Notes: generated by a model from the sequence alone, not told the origin. Positions 17,971 through 26,667 are shown, counted from the first letter of the stretch. The stretch is DNA of 64,000 bases from Roseovarius indicus (GCF_008728195.1 NZ_CP031598.1:1488001-1552000); one strand, 5' to 3'. Numbers and translations: made by a program.

Positions 17971-17985
17971 TTAAAGCTGGATTAA
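17971..17985. promoter_or_regulatory. Perfect CtrA-type box upstream of flaF
   Basis: TTAA (17971-17974), seven bases, TTAA (17982-17985) is an exact match to the CtrA full site. It lies 56 bp upstream of the flaF ATG in AT-rich DNA. CtrA control of flagellar operons is established in alphaproteobacteria; its use here is inferred from match and position. Confidence 0.6.
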
Positions 17986-18155
17986 AGTTTTCGACGAAAT
18001 TGATTACTTGTTAATCTTTGGCTCAGAGGCAGGCACGGAGGCGCATGTCAGGCAAAAAGCTGTCCGCTTTTGCCGAACATGCGCTCGTAGATCGGCTGCG
18101 ACCGTCTGAGCCGCCGCCACTTGTCCGGATAGAAAAGCCCGCTGAATGCGGTTGT

Positions 18156-18659
18156 CTAAATGAGATGCGACAAGGCCGATCCGTCGCCTGCTCCGATGTT
18201 CTTGTTGGCCTTTTCTGACGCCCCGGTTCTTTCGACCATGTGAAGGGCGCGCGCATCCGAGACAGTATGCGGGGCAGGGCGGCTCACTTCTTCCGAAACA
18301 TGCCCTATCGGGTTGAAGCCCGCGTAATTCACCAGCATCGTCCCGAGCATGCTCCCCAGGTCTCTGCCTGTGTAAACGTCCGCATCGGCGAGTTGAACGG
18401 GTTCGATCAAGATGACCGTGTCAACTTCGACCTCTACGCCGAACTCTTCTTCGAGAATGTCGCCGAGCGTCAATCCAGCTGAGATTTCCTCGCTTTCGTT
18501 AAGCATGATCGGTTGCTCGAAACCTTCTGATGCCACCAATCCCAAAATTGGTCGGTCCAAAATGGCCGCGAGGATGCCGATTAACGGTGAATGAACGTCG
18601 TGGCCTCTGACTTCCAGCCCGTTTGTCCAAATCTGCTCAAGTAAGCCCTTCGTTTGCAA
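18156..18659 (-). CDS. Unrecognised protein beside the flagellar cluster
   Basis: A 167-residue ORF I do not recognise. It starts at TTG 18659, preceded by a GGGGGA ribosome site 7 bases upstream and by an in-frame stop just before, which supports this start. The product is acidic and soluble, with a predicted mixed alpha/beta core (GILAAILDRPILGLV, then DILEEEFGVEVEVDTVILIE) and a Ser/Ala-rich tail after about residue 120. There is no signal peptide or membrane segment. It is transcribed in the same direction as flaF but 240 bp downstream of the flaF start on the other side of the CtrA box, so it is not in that operon. It could be a degraded flagellar or chemotaxis gene. Confidence 0.5.
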   Translation of the reverse strand: MQTKGLLEQIWTNGLEVRGHDVHSPLIGILAAILDRPILGLVASEGFEQPIMLNESEEISAGLTLGDILEEEFGVEVEVDTVILIEPVQLADADVYTGRDLGSMLGTMLVNYAGFNPIGHVSEEVSRPAPHTVSDARALHMVERTGASEKANKNIGAGDGSALSHLI

Positions 18660-19098
18660 TTTTCAGTCCCCCAAGTGTCTTCCCACTTCATTTTACGGTC
18701 GCGTGCAAAGTTTTAGAACACGGCATATGTTAACTGATGCTGCGTAAGTCGGTCCTGACGAAACCGTCCGAACCGAACCTCATTGGCTATCCAGAGGCCA
18801 GAGCGGTCGTGCAAGTGGTTAATATTTCAAGGTATTCTATATGTTGGGGTGGAGGTTGTGAGATTTACATAATGTAGTCTCCATTCCTATATGTCGGCGC
18901 CAGGTAAAATAATTGTTAATAGTTGGTGAATTCCTGCCTACGTGTTGCCTTGCGCAGAGGCGACTCAATCTCAGTATGAGCCTGTGAAAGCAGCCGTTTC
19001 TGTCGCACAATGATACTTCAAAAAATTCTGGCTGCGCAGGCCGTCCACTTTACGCACGCTCCGGATGAGCGTTCACTTCAAGCAATCAGAGCGTGGGT
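18660..19098. other. AT-rich intergenic region, no gene seen
   Basis: No supported gene. The stretch is markedly AT-richer than its neighbours. It contains a 7-of-8 CtrA-like match (TTAA-N7-TGAA, 18916-18930) with no gene placed to use it. It marks the boundary between the flagellar cluster and the metabolic island. Confidence 0.5.
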
Positions 19099-19779
19099 CT
19101 ATGCCACGTCATCCGCGTAGATACGTGTCAGCGCGTTTTGGACGTGCTGGCGGACTTCCTCGGTGGACCGCAGGAGATGATCGCGCAGAATAGCGCAAGC
19201 GGCATCCGTGTTTTGATTGGCGATCGCTTCCAACAGGTCTGCGTGTTCGGCCAGAGCCTCGGAGTAGCGGCCTGTCTCCTCGAGGTTGATCCGGCGCACG
19301 AACCGAATCCGGTCGTTGATATTGCAGAGGTATTTCACCCGGGGCGCGTTGCTCGCAAGCCTCGCCAGTTCAAGGTGAAACTGCTCGTCGGCCTGCACGA
19401 GCGCGTTGATATCCATTTCTTCGGACTTCGTAAGCGCTTCACGCCAATGTGCCACGAAAGCTTCCAGTTCCACTGTCCGGCCGCGTGACATCGTTCGCAG
19501 CAGCGCGCCCGTCTCAAGATCAAGCCTTACGTCGTAAAGGTCGGCGATCTCTTGGACGCTGAGCCGGCGGCAGAAGAACCCCCGGCCCGGTTCGAACCTG
19601 ACCAGATCATCCGCGATGAGTCGGTTGAGAGCTTCTCGCACCGGGGCCCGGCTCATCGACAGATCCGCCGCGAGTTCGGATTCATTCAATCTCGTGCCGG
19701 GCTTGATGGTGAATGTGACCAGCAAGTCGAGGAGTTTGTCATAGGCGGTATCGACAGTGGTTTTCGAACTCCTCGCCAT
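19099..19779 (-). CDS. GntR family regulator (FCD domain)
   Basis: A predicted ligand-responsive repressor or activator. From the ATG at 19779 it has 226 residues (an upstream ATG at 19812 is possible). A winged helix lies at about 15-75, with NESELAADLSMSRAPVREAL as the recognition region. The all-helical FCD effector domain spans about 85-215; its metal-site residues appear in YDVRLDLETGALL and ADEQFHLELARLA. It is divergent from the dioxygenase gene, and the shared region holds a TGTCGACA palindrome typical of FCD operators. It probably controls the adjacent catabolic genes. Confidence 0.9.
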   Translation of the reverse strand: MARSSKTTVDTAYDKLLDLLVTFTIKPGTRLNESELAADLSMSRAPVREALNRLIADDLVRFEPGRGFFCRRLSVQEIADLYDVRLDLETGALLRTMSRGRTVELEAFVAHWREALTKSEEMDINALVQADEQFHLELARLASNAPRVKYLCNINDRIRFVRRINLEETGRYSEALAEHADLLEAIANQNTDAACAILRDHLLRSTEEVRQHVQNALTRIYADDVA

Positions 19780-19843
19780 GCCGCACTCCGTTTCGCTGAC
19801 TCTCACGCTCAATGGTTGACAGATATTATCGTGGTCGTCAATG

Positions 19844-19865
19844 TTGTCGGTAATACTGTCGACAA
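19844..19865. promoter_or_regulatory. Candidate GntR operator in the divergent region
   Basis: Inverted arms TTGTCG (19844-19849) and CGACAA (19860-19865) surround a region ending in the perfect palindrome TGTCGACA (19857-19864). FCD-type GntR proteins commonly bind TNGTNNNACNA-like palindromes. The position between the regulator and the dioxygenase gene fits autoregulation plus control of the hydroxylase. Confidence 0.45.
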
Positions 19866-19906
19866 TTCTGTCGGCATATTTTGCGCATTAGAAATAGGGA
19901 GTTCCC

Positions 19907-20737
19907 ATGTCCACGATAAGCAAAGATCAGGAGGCCGCCCACGCGCGCCTGACCGGGCAGGACGTTGCGACGTTTCACGAAAAGGGCTGGATCGTTCCCG
20001 ACTGGGAGATTCCGCAGGACCTGATCGCCGAAATGCGGCAGGAATACGAGGATCTGCTGGCGCGCAATCCGCACGTCGAATCTGACATCATTCTCGCCCC
20101 TCATCAGACAAATGGCGGCTCGATGGGGATCAAGGGCTCTGAGAAATGGCTCGAATTTGCCACGCAGCCGGAATTGATGGAAATCGCCCGGCAACTGATC
20201 GGTGACGATATCATCCTCTGGGGCACTACGCTTTTCGGTAAGCCTCCGCACAACGGGAAGGAAACGCCCTGGCACCAGGACGGAGAGTACTACCCGATCC
20301 GACCGCTCGAAACGCTCACCATGTGGATCCCGCTTGACGATGTCACGCCCGAGAACGGGCCGATGAAGTTCATTCCCGGTTCTCACAAGGCCCATGAACT
20401 CTTCAGCCACTCGTGGAGTGACGGCAGCGATAAGACGATCAACCTCGTAACGGATTCAGATCATTTCGAGGAAGCCGACGCCGAGCCCCTTATCCTGCGC
20501 GCAGGGCAGGTTTCGTTCCATGACGTCTACATGATCCACGGCTCCAGCGCGAACCGCACGGATAAGCGACGCGCGGCCTTTATCGTACGGCTGATGCCGG
20601 CCACATCGCTTTACGATCACAAGCTGGGGGCCGAAATCGGGAAGAAACATCCGGCGCAGGGGTATGGGGTGCGACCGCTCTACCTTGTCAGCGGAGAAGA
20701 CAAGGCAGGAAACAACTTCTCCATCGGTCACGATTGA
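19907..20737 (+). CDS. Phytanoyl-CoA dioxygenase (PhyH) family hydroxylase
   Basis: A predicted Fe(II)/2-oxoglutarate-dependent oxygenase. It has 276 residues. The metal triad is visible: His123 and Asp125 in PWHQDGEYY, and His211 in MIHGSSANR, with an Arg 14-16 residues later for 2-oxoglutarate. LTMWIPLDDVTPENGPMKFIPGSH is the family core segment around residues 140-160. The ribosome site AGGGA lies 6 bases before the ATG. The substrate is unknown; the family includes ectoine hydroxylase and many small-molecule hydroxylases. It is divergent from the GntR gene and convergent with the ProC-like gene across a hairpin. Confidence 0.88.
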   Translation: MSTISKDQEAAHARLTGQDVATFHEKGWIVPDWEIPQDLIAEMRQEYEDLLARNPHVESDIILAPHQTNGGSMGIKGSEKWLEFATQPELMEIARQLIGDDIILWGTTLFGKPPHNGKETPWHQDGEYYPIRPLETLTMWIPLDDVTPENGPMKFIPGSHKAHELFSHSWSDGSDKTINLVTDSDHFEEADAEPLILRAGQVSFHDVYMIHGSSANRTDKRRAAFIVRLMPATSLYDHKLGAEIGKKHPAQGYGVRPLYLVSGEDKAGNNFSIGHD

Positions 20738-20772
20738 GAGCGAGTTGCAGGTTCAAGGCCTGACTGACCTTC

Positions 20773-20807
20773 GAAAAGCCCGCCGCCGAAAGGCCGATGG
20801 GCTTTTC
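20773..20807. terminator. Bidirectional hairpin between convergent genes
   Basis: Perfect 9-bp arms GAAAAGCCC (20773-20781) and GGGCTTTTC (20799-20807) enclose a 17-base loop, with A-rich and T-rich outer edges on each strand. It sits between the convergent dioxygenase and ProC-like genes, fitting a shared terminator. Confidence 0.7.
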
Positions 20808-20897
20808 CGGGTGTCGTCGGTTCTCACTGATCGTGCCTTTCGACCGTACCTGAGCCCGCAAGATGCGCAAAGCCGGCGCAGGCTGCGCTCCGAGTCT

Positions 20898-21656
20898 TCA
20901 CTTCTTTGTGGACAACATGTCGAGCACCAGTTCACATGCCCCCTTCCATGCGGGGTGGATGCCTTCCTGTTCCAGCCGTTCAAGCCCGGCGGCGGTGATG
21001 CCCCCTGGCGTGCAGAGGCTGGCAAGAATGTCACCCATTGGAGCTTCCTGCTCGCTCTGGATGCGGCCCGCAGCGACGAATGTTTGCGCCGCAAGCTGTC
21101 GCGCGAGAGCCGGGTCCAGCCCGCGGCTCGCGCCCCATTCGGCGCTGGTGCGGATCAGGTCCTGAGCCCAACCATAGATCGCCGCGCTGACCGTCGCCGC
21201 CTCGAACTGCTCTTCGGTGTCCAGCGCCATTGTCGTGCCGATCGCATCCAGAAACGGAGAGATCGCCGGGTCCATCGGGTAGACGATGGTTGGGCTCGCG
21301 CCCAACTCGGACGCGGTGATCGGCATGATCCGGACTACGCGCGCGGGCGCCGACGGGCCGGCCAACCTAGCCGTCGGGACACCGGCACAGGCCGACATAA
21401 GAACCTGGTTTTCTCGCCACGGCAGGCCGTTGACGGCCTCCTCAGCATCACCGGGGCGCACGGCCAGAAGCACCAAGTCGCTGGCCGCGACTACGGCCGC
21501 ATTGTCGTCGGCAAGGAGGAAGCCATGTTCCTTCGCCATTTGCGGCCCATGACCACGCGGCGAAAGGCAAATATCCTCTGGCCGCAACCCCGCGCGCAAG
21601 AGCCCTCGCAGGATCGTCTCCGCCAGGTGGCCCACGCCAATGACACCGAGTTTCAT
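20898..21656 (-). CDS. Pyrroline-5-carboxylate reductase-like protein
   Basis: A predicted NAD(P)H-dependent imine reductase or the reverse oxidase. From the ATG at 21656 (MKLGVIGVGHLAE) it has 252 residues; the longer upstream reading frame lacks support. The Rossmann motif GVIGVGHLAETILRG is at residues 3-17 and the C-terminal ProC dimer domain contains CTPGGITAAGLERLEQEG. It is slightly shorter than housekeeping ProC. It is divergent from the B12 protein, so a role in the same pathway, for example reducing a cyclic imine, is plausible but inferred. Confidence 0.82.
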   Translation of the reverse strand: MKLGVIGVGHLAETILRGLLRAGLRPEDICLSPRGHGPQMAKEHGFLLADDNAAVVAASDLVLLAVRPGDAEEAVNGLPWRENQVLMSACAGVPTARLAGPSAPARVVRIMPITASELGASPTIVYPMDPAISPFLDAIGTTMALDTEEQFEAATVSAAIYGWAQDLIRTSAEWGASRGLDPALARQLAAQTFVAAGRIQSEQEAPMGDILASLCTPGGITAAGLERLEQEGIHPAWKGACELVLDMLSTKK

Positions 21657-21683
21657 GTGTGGTCTCCCTTCATTCCAGCCAGC

Positions 21684-21704
21684 CGACCGACTTTGGTCCG
21701 GTCG
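21684..21704. promoter_or_regulatory. Inverted repeat in the ProC-like/B12 divergent region
   Basis: Perfect arms CGACCG (21684-21689) and CGGTCG (21699-21704) flank 9 bp, 28 bp upstream of the ProC-like start and about 100 bp upstream of the B12 protein start. It is a possible operator; the sequence differs from the candidate GntR site at 19844. Confidence 0.25.
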
Positions 21705-21802
21705 CAATGTTTGCCTGCTTCGATCGCCCTGATAGACAGTTTCCAGCCAATTCGCCACCCGTGCGGGGCTTTCAGACCGACCACCCTGAACCGGAGTTGT
21801 TC

Positions 21803-23563
21803 ATGACCGACGCCCCCACGCTCTATGAGCCCCGAATGCAACCCGGCCGAGCGCTTCTGGATGCAGGGCGACAGGTGGCGCGCGACCATCGTCTTGGCAG
21901 CTGTCTCTTTCTGCAAACCGAAAGCGTGCCTTCGGAGGCCGAATACAAACGTCGCACTGCCGCTGAGGGCCGGATCATGCAACATGCCCATATCGGCTTT
22001 CGCAGCATTGACCGGACCGTCGATGCAATGGCGCGACTGCATGACATGGCGCAGGCACAAGGTGCCCGTATCGACCGTTTCGGTATCACGCTCGACTGGT
22101 CAATGGGCTACCCGCCCGAGCAGCGTGACGCGGCGGGGCGCGGCACGGGCATCGTCCTGAGCGGACCGGAGGACTTTGCACGCATCACCAATGCCTGCCC
22201 TGCCGCGGCACATTTCGGGGATTTCATGCTGGGCCTGCCCGGCGCATTGCACAACACCAAGGCGGCCATCGATGCAGGCGCGACCGCGATCGGCAATCTC
22301 GGCCAGTATTTCACCTTTCGCTTGCCTTACTGGGATGACGACGTCGCCACCACCGAGGCCACGGTAACGGCGCTTGGCCTGATTGCCGCGCAGGACTCCG
22401 AGATCCTCGTGCACTCCAATCTGGATGACGGGTTCGCAGGGTTGTTCCTCGATGTGACCAGCGCCTTCGGCATGATGTTGATCGAGAAACACATCGTAGA
22501 GGATCTGATCGGTGCCCGGGCGTCATTCTGCTTCGGGCATCATTTCTCGTCACCGTTGACCCGCGCAGCCTTTCACGCTGCGCTGGCGCGCGAAGGCGCC
22601 GCACCCGGCACGATGCTGTTCGGCAATACCGTCGCCTACCAGGGTTTGCCCGCGGCGAACTACGCCAGCCTTGCGAGCTATCTGCTGGCCGACATGGTAG
22701 CGCTCTCGCGAACCAATACTGGCCATGCGATCAATCCTGTTCCAGTAACGGAAAACCTGCGTATTCCAGACGTAGAGGAAATTCTGGACGCCCAGATTTT
22801 TGCCCACCGTCTGGCACAGCACACGCCTGCTTACGTGGACCTGATCGACCCGGAGCGCGTCGACTCTTTGGCCAGCCGCATTGCCGATCATGGCCGCTTG
22901 TTTGCTCACGCCGCTCTGACCGGGCTGGCTGAACTTGGCGTCGATGTCTCTGATCCGGCAGCCCTGATGTTGGCGATCAAACGCCTTGGGGCAAAACGGA
23001 TGGAGGCGGCCTGGGGGCAGGGGGCATTCGTGGAACAACGCAGGCAACCGCTCGTACCGGCCGATTGGGCCGAAGAGCTGGACGATATGGCGCGAGACTG
23101 GCTTCTCTCCCCCGAGGCCAGAAGCACAAGCTGCGATGGTCTCAAGGTGGTCATCGGCACCACCGATGTGCACGAGCATGGCGCGTATCTCATCAGTCGC
23201 GCGCTCGCAGGTCTTTCCGCTACGGTCACCGAGGCCGGCGTGGCGCTGGATCCGGATGCCCTTGTTGCGCGTGCCTGTGACGTGTCGGCGGATGTTATCG
23301 CGATCAGCACCTACAACGGGATTGCGCTCAGCTATACGCGCGCCGTGTTGTCCGAACTCGAAAAGCGCGGGCTCAGCATCCCTGTGCTCGTAGGCGGAAA
23401 GCTCAACGAGATTCCGGAGACGTCGAACACCGATCTGCCCGTGGATGTGACTGCAGAGATCAGGGCAATCGGTGCCGAACCGTGCCACGATCTCGAAGAG
23501 ATGGCGAAGGCCTTGAGGCACAGGTGTCAACGGGTCTCGGCTCTGTCCCAATCCGGGCGGTGA
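21803..23563 (+). CDS. Fused glutamate-mutase-like barrel and B12-binding protein
   Basis: A predicted adenosylcobalamin-dependent mutase. From the ATG at 21803 (GGAG ribosome site about 7 bases upstream) it has 586 residues. Residues about 1-440 form a likely TIM barrel resembling the glutamate mutase epsilon subunit, for example RFGITLDWSMGYPP, AIGNLGQYFTF and FCFGHHFSSP. Residues about 445-560 are a Rossmann-like cobalamin-binding domain with the base-off signature DVHEHG near 453-458, followed by ISTYNGIALSY and a VLVGGKLNE segment. Classical glutamate mutase keeps these as two proteins (E and S); here they are fused barrel-first. The substrate is unknown. Neighbouring ProC-like and dioxygenase genes suggest amino-acid catabolism. 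Confidence 0.75.
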   Translation: MTDAPTLYEPRMQPGRALLDAGRQVARDHRLGSCLFLQTESVPSEAEYKRRTAAEGRIMQHAHIGFRSIDRTVDAMARLHDMAQAQGARIDRFGITLDWSMGYPPEQRDAAGRGTGIVLSGPEDFARITNACPAAAHFGDFMLGLPGALHNTKAAIDAGATAIGNLGQYFTFRLPYWDDDVATTEATVTALGLIAAQDSEILVHSNLDDGFAGLFLDVTSAFGMMLIEKHIVEDLIGARASFCFGHHFSSPLTRAAFHAALAREGAAPGTMLFGNTVAYQGLPAANYASLASYLLADMVALSRTNTGHAINPVPVTENLRIPDVEEILDAQIFAHRLAQHTPAYVDLIDPERVDSLASRIADHGRLFAHAALTGLAELGVDVSDPAALMLAIKRLGAKRMEAAWGQGAFVEQRRQPLVPADWAEELDDMARDWLLSPEARSTSCDGLKVVIGTTDVHEHGAYLISRALAGLSATVTEAGVALDPDALVARACDVSADVIAISTYNGIALSYTRAVLSELEKRGLSIPVLVGGKLNEIPETSNTDLPVDVTAEIRAIGAEPCHDLEEMAKALRHRCQRVSALSQSGR

Positions 23564-24075
23564 TACCTCTACCCTCATCAATTCCGTGCCGTCGTTATAC
23601 GGCATGAGCGGCAGCTCGATTTCGATAGCCAATCATTCGCAGTGAAGCGACCTGGCTCGGGTCAAGCAGGACGGGTGTCATGACCGGCCGCAAGGTATGA
23701 ATAGGTTCCGAACCAGGTCAGCCAGCACGGCAATTCGCCTTCAACGCGTGTCAAAGGCCCTTGATGCATGTCCCCAGTCCGGCCACCAGACCGCGCGTCG
23801 CATTCGTATCGATGATGAAGGGTCCGAGGAGGCGGGCCCCGCCCGGAGTTCCGTTTCACAGGCTGGACCTAGAACAGCAGCTCGACAAACACAGCCGGCT
23901 CACCTGCCGGGGCGGTGATTGGGCCGCTTTGCAGGTTGCAGGCGGATCTGCCGGTGCGCGTGTCCTGGATTTTCCATGCGTTGCCCGAATTTGCGACCAA
24001 GGTCTAGGAGAGGGCTGCGGCTCCCAACCCCCCTCCAGTTACCGTGATCGCTACTAGGTCTGTCGTGCTGGTGCG
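23564..24075. other. Intergenic region without a convincing gene
   Basis: No intact gene was recognised. On the minus strand short coding-like stretches appear in different frames, interrupted by stops (for example a stretch ending AGEPAVFVELLF before a stop near 23870), so a decayed gene is possible but cannot be identified. Confidence 0.4.
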
Positions 24076-25647
24076 TCAGCTCGCAAGCTTGATGCTGGCG
24101 TTGTCTTCTCCGATTTCGGCTTCCGCAGCCTCGGCGTCTAATGCGCTAGCCGGCAAGGTCACCGTAAACGTTGTGCCTGCCCCAAGGGTGCTTTTCACCT
24201 TGATGTTACCGCCATGGGCTTCAGAGAGCTTCTTGCAGATGGCCAGCCCTAAGCCGGTGCCGCCGGCTGTTCTTCGTTCAGCCGATTCCAGTTGCTTGAA
24301 TGCCAGGAAGATCCGTTCGAAATCATTTTCATGGATGCCACAGCCATTGTCTTCAACCTCCAGACGGTACCCAGAGTCCGCCAGGCAGGCTCGTACCGTC
24401 ACATCGGACGCGCTGGAAAACTTTACCGCGTTCCCAAGAAGGTTGATGAGGATTTGCATTATTCTGGCGCGATCTGCATATGCGACGATCGACTCATCAC
24501 ATGCCAGGGCGACTGTGATACCCTTTTCCTCGGTCAGAACTTTGAACTGCTCCGTGACCTCTTCCAGCAGGTCCCGCACCGAAAACGAAGTCTTTTCCAG
24601 CTTCGTTTCGTCAAGTTCCATGCTCGAGTAATCAAGGATTTCGTTGATCAAAGTAAGCAGGTGTTGGCTGGAGGTCGTGATTTTCTTCCCATAAAGCTCG
24701 ACTTGTTCCAGCGTCGGGCTGGGCAAAGTTTTCACGTTGTTACCGTTCGTGTTCGCAGCCTTCATCTGAAGCTCGCCCATTTTCGACAGCATGGTCGAAT
24801 ACCCCATGATGATCGACAGCGGAGTTCTGAGTTCGTGGCTGAGAACGCTGAGGAACTCGGATTTGGCCTTACTTGCACTTTCGGCTGCGTTGCGCGCCTC
24901 GGTAAGTTCGGCAATGCTCTCGAGACGCGCGCGATTTTCGAGCACGTAGCTGATGAAGCCACCGAACACGATCACCACGGCGGTGCCGCTTACGGCAAGT
25001 GCCAGGTTCTTGAAGGCCGCCGCGTTCGCGAAGGTGCCGTCAATCAGCAAGGGATACACGCCGAAGGCGGCCATACCGGTAAAGTGCAGGGACACGATGC
25101 CGAGTGTCAGGATCACTGCCATCAGGACTTCATTCCGTCGCCGGCGGCCGCGCCCAATGGTAAGTGCAGCGGCGGAAACGACAACAGCAATCACGACAGA
25201 GGCGATCAGGTAGTTCATGTCCCAGTAGACGATCCCCTGAACGCGATATGCAATCATGCCCGTGTAATGCATGCTGGCAATGGCCAGCCCGAAGAATGCG
25301 CCGCCGATCTGCGCGGCGTATTTGCAACGTGACAAGGCCGCGAACATCAGGGCGAACGTGCAGCCAACAATGGCGATGGCCATCGAAAAGGCCGTGAGAC
25401 CAAGATGAAACTCAACGGGCGCTTCCGGACGATACCCAAGCATCGCCACGAAGTGCGTGCTCCACACCGAGACACCTGCAACAGCACCCGTCGTGACATG
25501 CCAGAACGTGAGCCGTCTTTTTCCCTGAGCGCGTGAGTACTGGTACAGCCGCGAAGTGACGCAGCTGCCAAGCGCACATAAAAATCCGGCCAGAATGACC
25601 AGACTGATGTCGTGCTGCACTGTGATGCAGGAAAGTACCGTTAACAT
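24076..25647 (-). CDS. MHYT-domain sensor histidine kinase
   Basis: A membrane histidine kinase. It has 523 residues. About 1-240 is a seven-helix MHYT sensor with its three motif copies (STHFVAMLGY, MHYTGMIAYR, LHFTGMAAFG); these metal-coordinating repeats are proposed to sense O2, CO or NO. A short linker leads to HisKA with LSHELRTPL near 275 and a HATPase domain with NLLGNAVKFS and GGTGLGLAICKKL. There is no receiver domain and no response regulator gene nearby, so its partner is unknown. It stands alone in a region with long flanking gaps. Confidence 0.93.
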   Translation of the reverse strand: MLTVLSCITVQHDISLVILAGFLCALGSCVTSRLYQYSRAQGKRRLTFWHVTTGAVAGVSVWSTHFVAMLGYRPEAPVEFHLGLTAFSMAIAIVGCTFALMFAALSRCKYAAQIGGAFFGLAIASMHYTGMIAYRVQGIVYWDMNYLIASVVIAVVVSAAALTIGRGRRRRNEVLMAVILTLGIVSLHFTGMAAFGVYPLLIDGTFANAAAFKNLALAVSGTAVVIVFGGFISYVLENRARLESIAELTEARNAAESASKAKSEFLSVLSHELRTPLSIIMGYSTMLSKMGELQMKAANTNGNNVKTLPSPTLEQVELYGKKITTSSQHLLTLINEILDYSSMELDETKLEKTSFSVRDLLEEVTEQFKVLTEEKGITVALACDESIVAYADRARIMQILINLLGNAVKFSSASDVTVRACLADSGYRLEVEDNGCGIHENDFERIFLAFKQLESAERRTAGGTGLGLAICKKLSEAHGGNIKVKSTLGAGTTFTVTLPASALDAEAAEAEIGEDNASIKLAS

Positions 25648-26140
25648 TCACCAAACTCCTAAAACATCTGCCACGAAGTGATGTTGGAATTTGTCAATAA
25701 TTGGACGGGGATAAGATGTTTACAGACAAAGTCCGGCAGGATTTCAGATTGATCTTTTGCCGTCATTGGGCTGCACAAAAACCGAGCGTTTCGGAAAGGC
25801 CAATGTCACGCCATTGTTCGATTATGGGCACTGCGATGAGGGTTCGTTCCGAATTTTCGAGAGCGTAAGCCGATGCGTGCATGGAGGCCAACTGCCACTC
25901 CGACGGCATCTCCGAAATTGGGCAGGCCTTGCGTGTTCAAGACGAGCAGCCGGCTAGGCCGGGCGAAAGCTCATCTCGCTTTAGACGCCATTCATGCGGC
26001 TGCTGGGCTCCTTGACCAGACATGGTCTTTCCCGCGTCCTGCGCAGTCTTTCCGCATTTGCACGACGGCGCTGGATGGTCCACTTAATTTTGGCTATTCT
26101 GCCGCAACATGCTGCTGCGTGTGCAGATAAGGGAAGCCCG
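25648..26140. other. Intergenic region, no gene seen
   Basis: About 490 bp between the histidine kinase and the FecR-like gene. Open frames in it are short, lack ribosome sites and have no family resemblance. It should hold the promoters of both divergent genes. Confidence 0.5.
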
Positions 26141-26665
26141 ATGCGACGCCTAGAAGCTTATTTAAAGGAATTTGCAGGTTTTCTTGCCGCGGTATTTTCG
26201 ACTCTGCTCATTGGGGCGCAAGTCGCACACTCCTGTGAAATCAGCACTTCGGAGAACACTCCTCCACGAGAAATTATCACGTGTGGCGACGCAGTTACGA
26301 TAGAGCGCGAGCCAGCGGCGGAGTTACAGATTACCGAACGGCCGAACGAGGCCGCGCCGCGAGTCATTGAAGTGCAAGGCGGCGCTATCCTTATCAATAT
26401 CTCGCCTGGGCACTCTCCAACGGAAGTCAGAACGCCACATGCGATCGCGACCGTTCGTGGCACGAAATACATCGTCGACGCAGGCGCGGAGCAAACATCC
26501 GTTTTCGTATTGGAGGGGGATGTGAATGTGCGACGCCCGAATGACCCCACTACCGTCACGTTGGAGGTTGGCGAAGGCACTGATGTCACGCCTGGCGAGC
26601 CACTTGCCGTCAGGAAATGGGGCGCCGCGCGTGCTGAAGCGCTCCTGGCACGTTTCGGGCGCTGA
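26141..26665 (+). CDS. FecR-domain periplasmic protein
   Basis: A small exported protein with a FecR domain. The ATG at 26141 is chosen because a GGGAAG ribosome site precedes it and it puts a membrane or signal segment at about residues 10-35 (FLAAVFSTLLIGAQVAHS). The FecR beta domain follows, with VEVRTPHAIATVRGTKYIV-type sequence and TSVFVLEGDVNV. It is 174 residues long. FecR-domain proteins often precede CHASE2 cyclase genes, as here (2 bp apart), so it probably contributes a periplasmic sensing partner rather than iron transport. Confidence 0.82.
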   Translation: MRRLEAYLKEFAGFLAAVFSTLLIGAQVAHSCEISTSENTPPREIITCGDAVTIEREPAAELQITERPNEAAPRVIEVQGGAILINISPGHSPTEVRTPHAIATVRGTKYIVDAGAEQTSVFVLEGDVNVRRPNDPTTVTLEVGEGTDVTPGEPLAVRKWGAARAEALLARFGR

Positions 26666-26667
26666 GA

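Noticed and set aside
18916..18930. CtrA-like TTAA-N7-TGAA match
   Set aside because: Seven of eight positions match but no gene is placed to be controlled by it, and such matches are expected by chance in AT-rich DNA.
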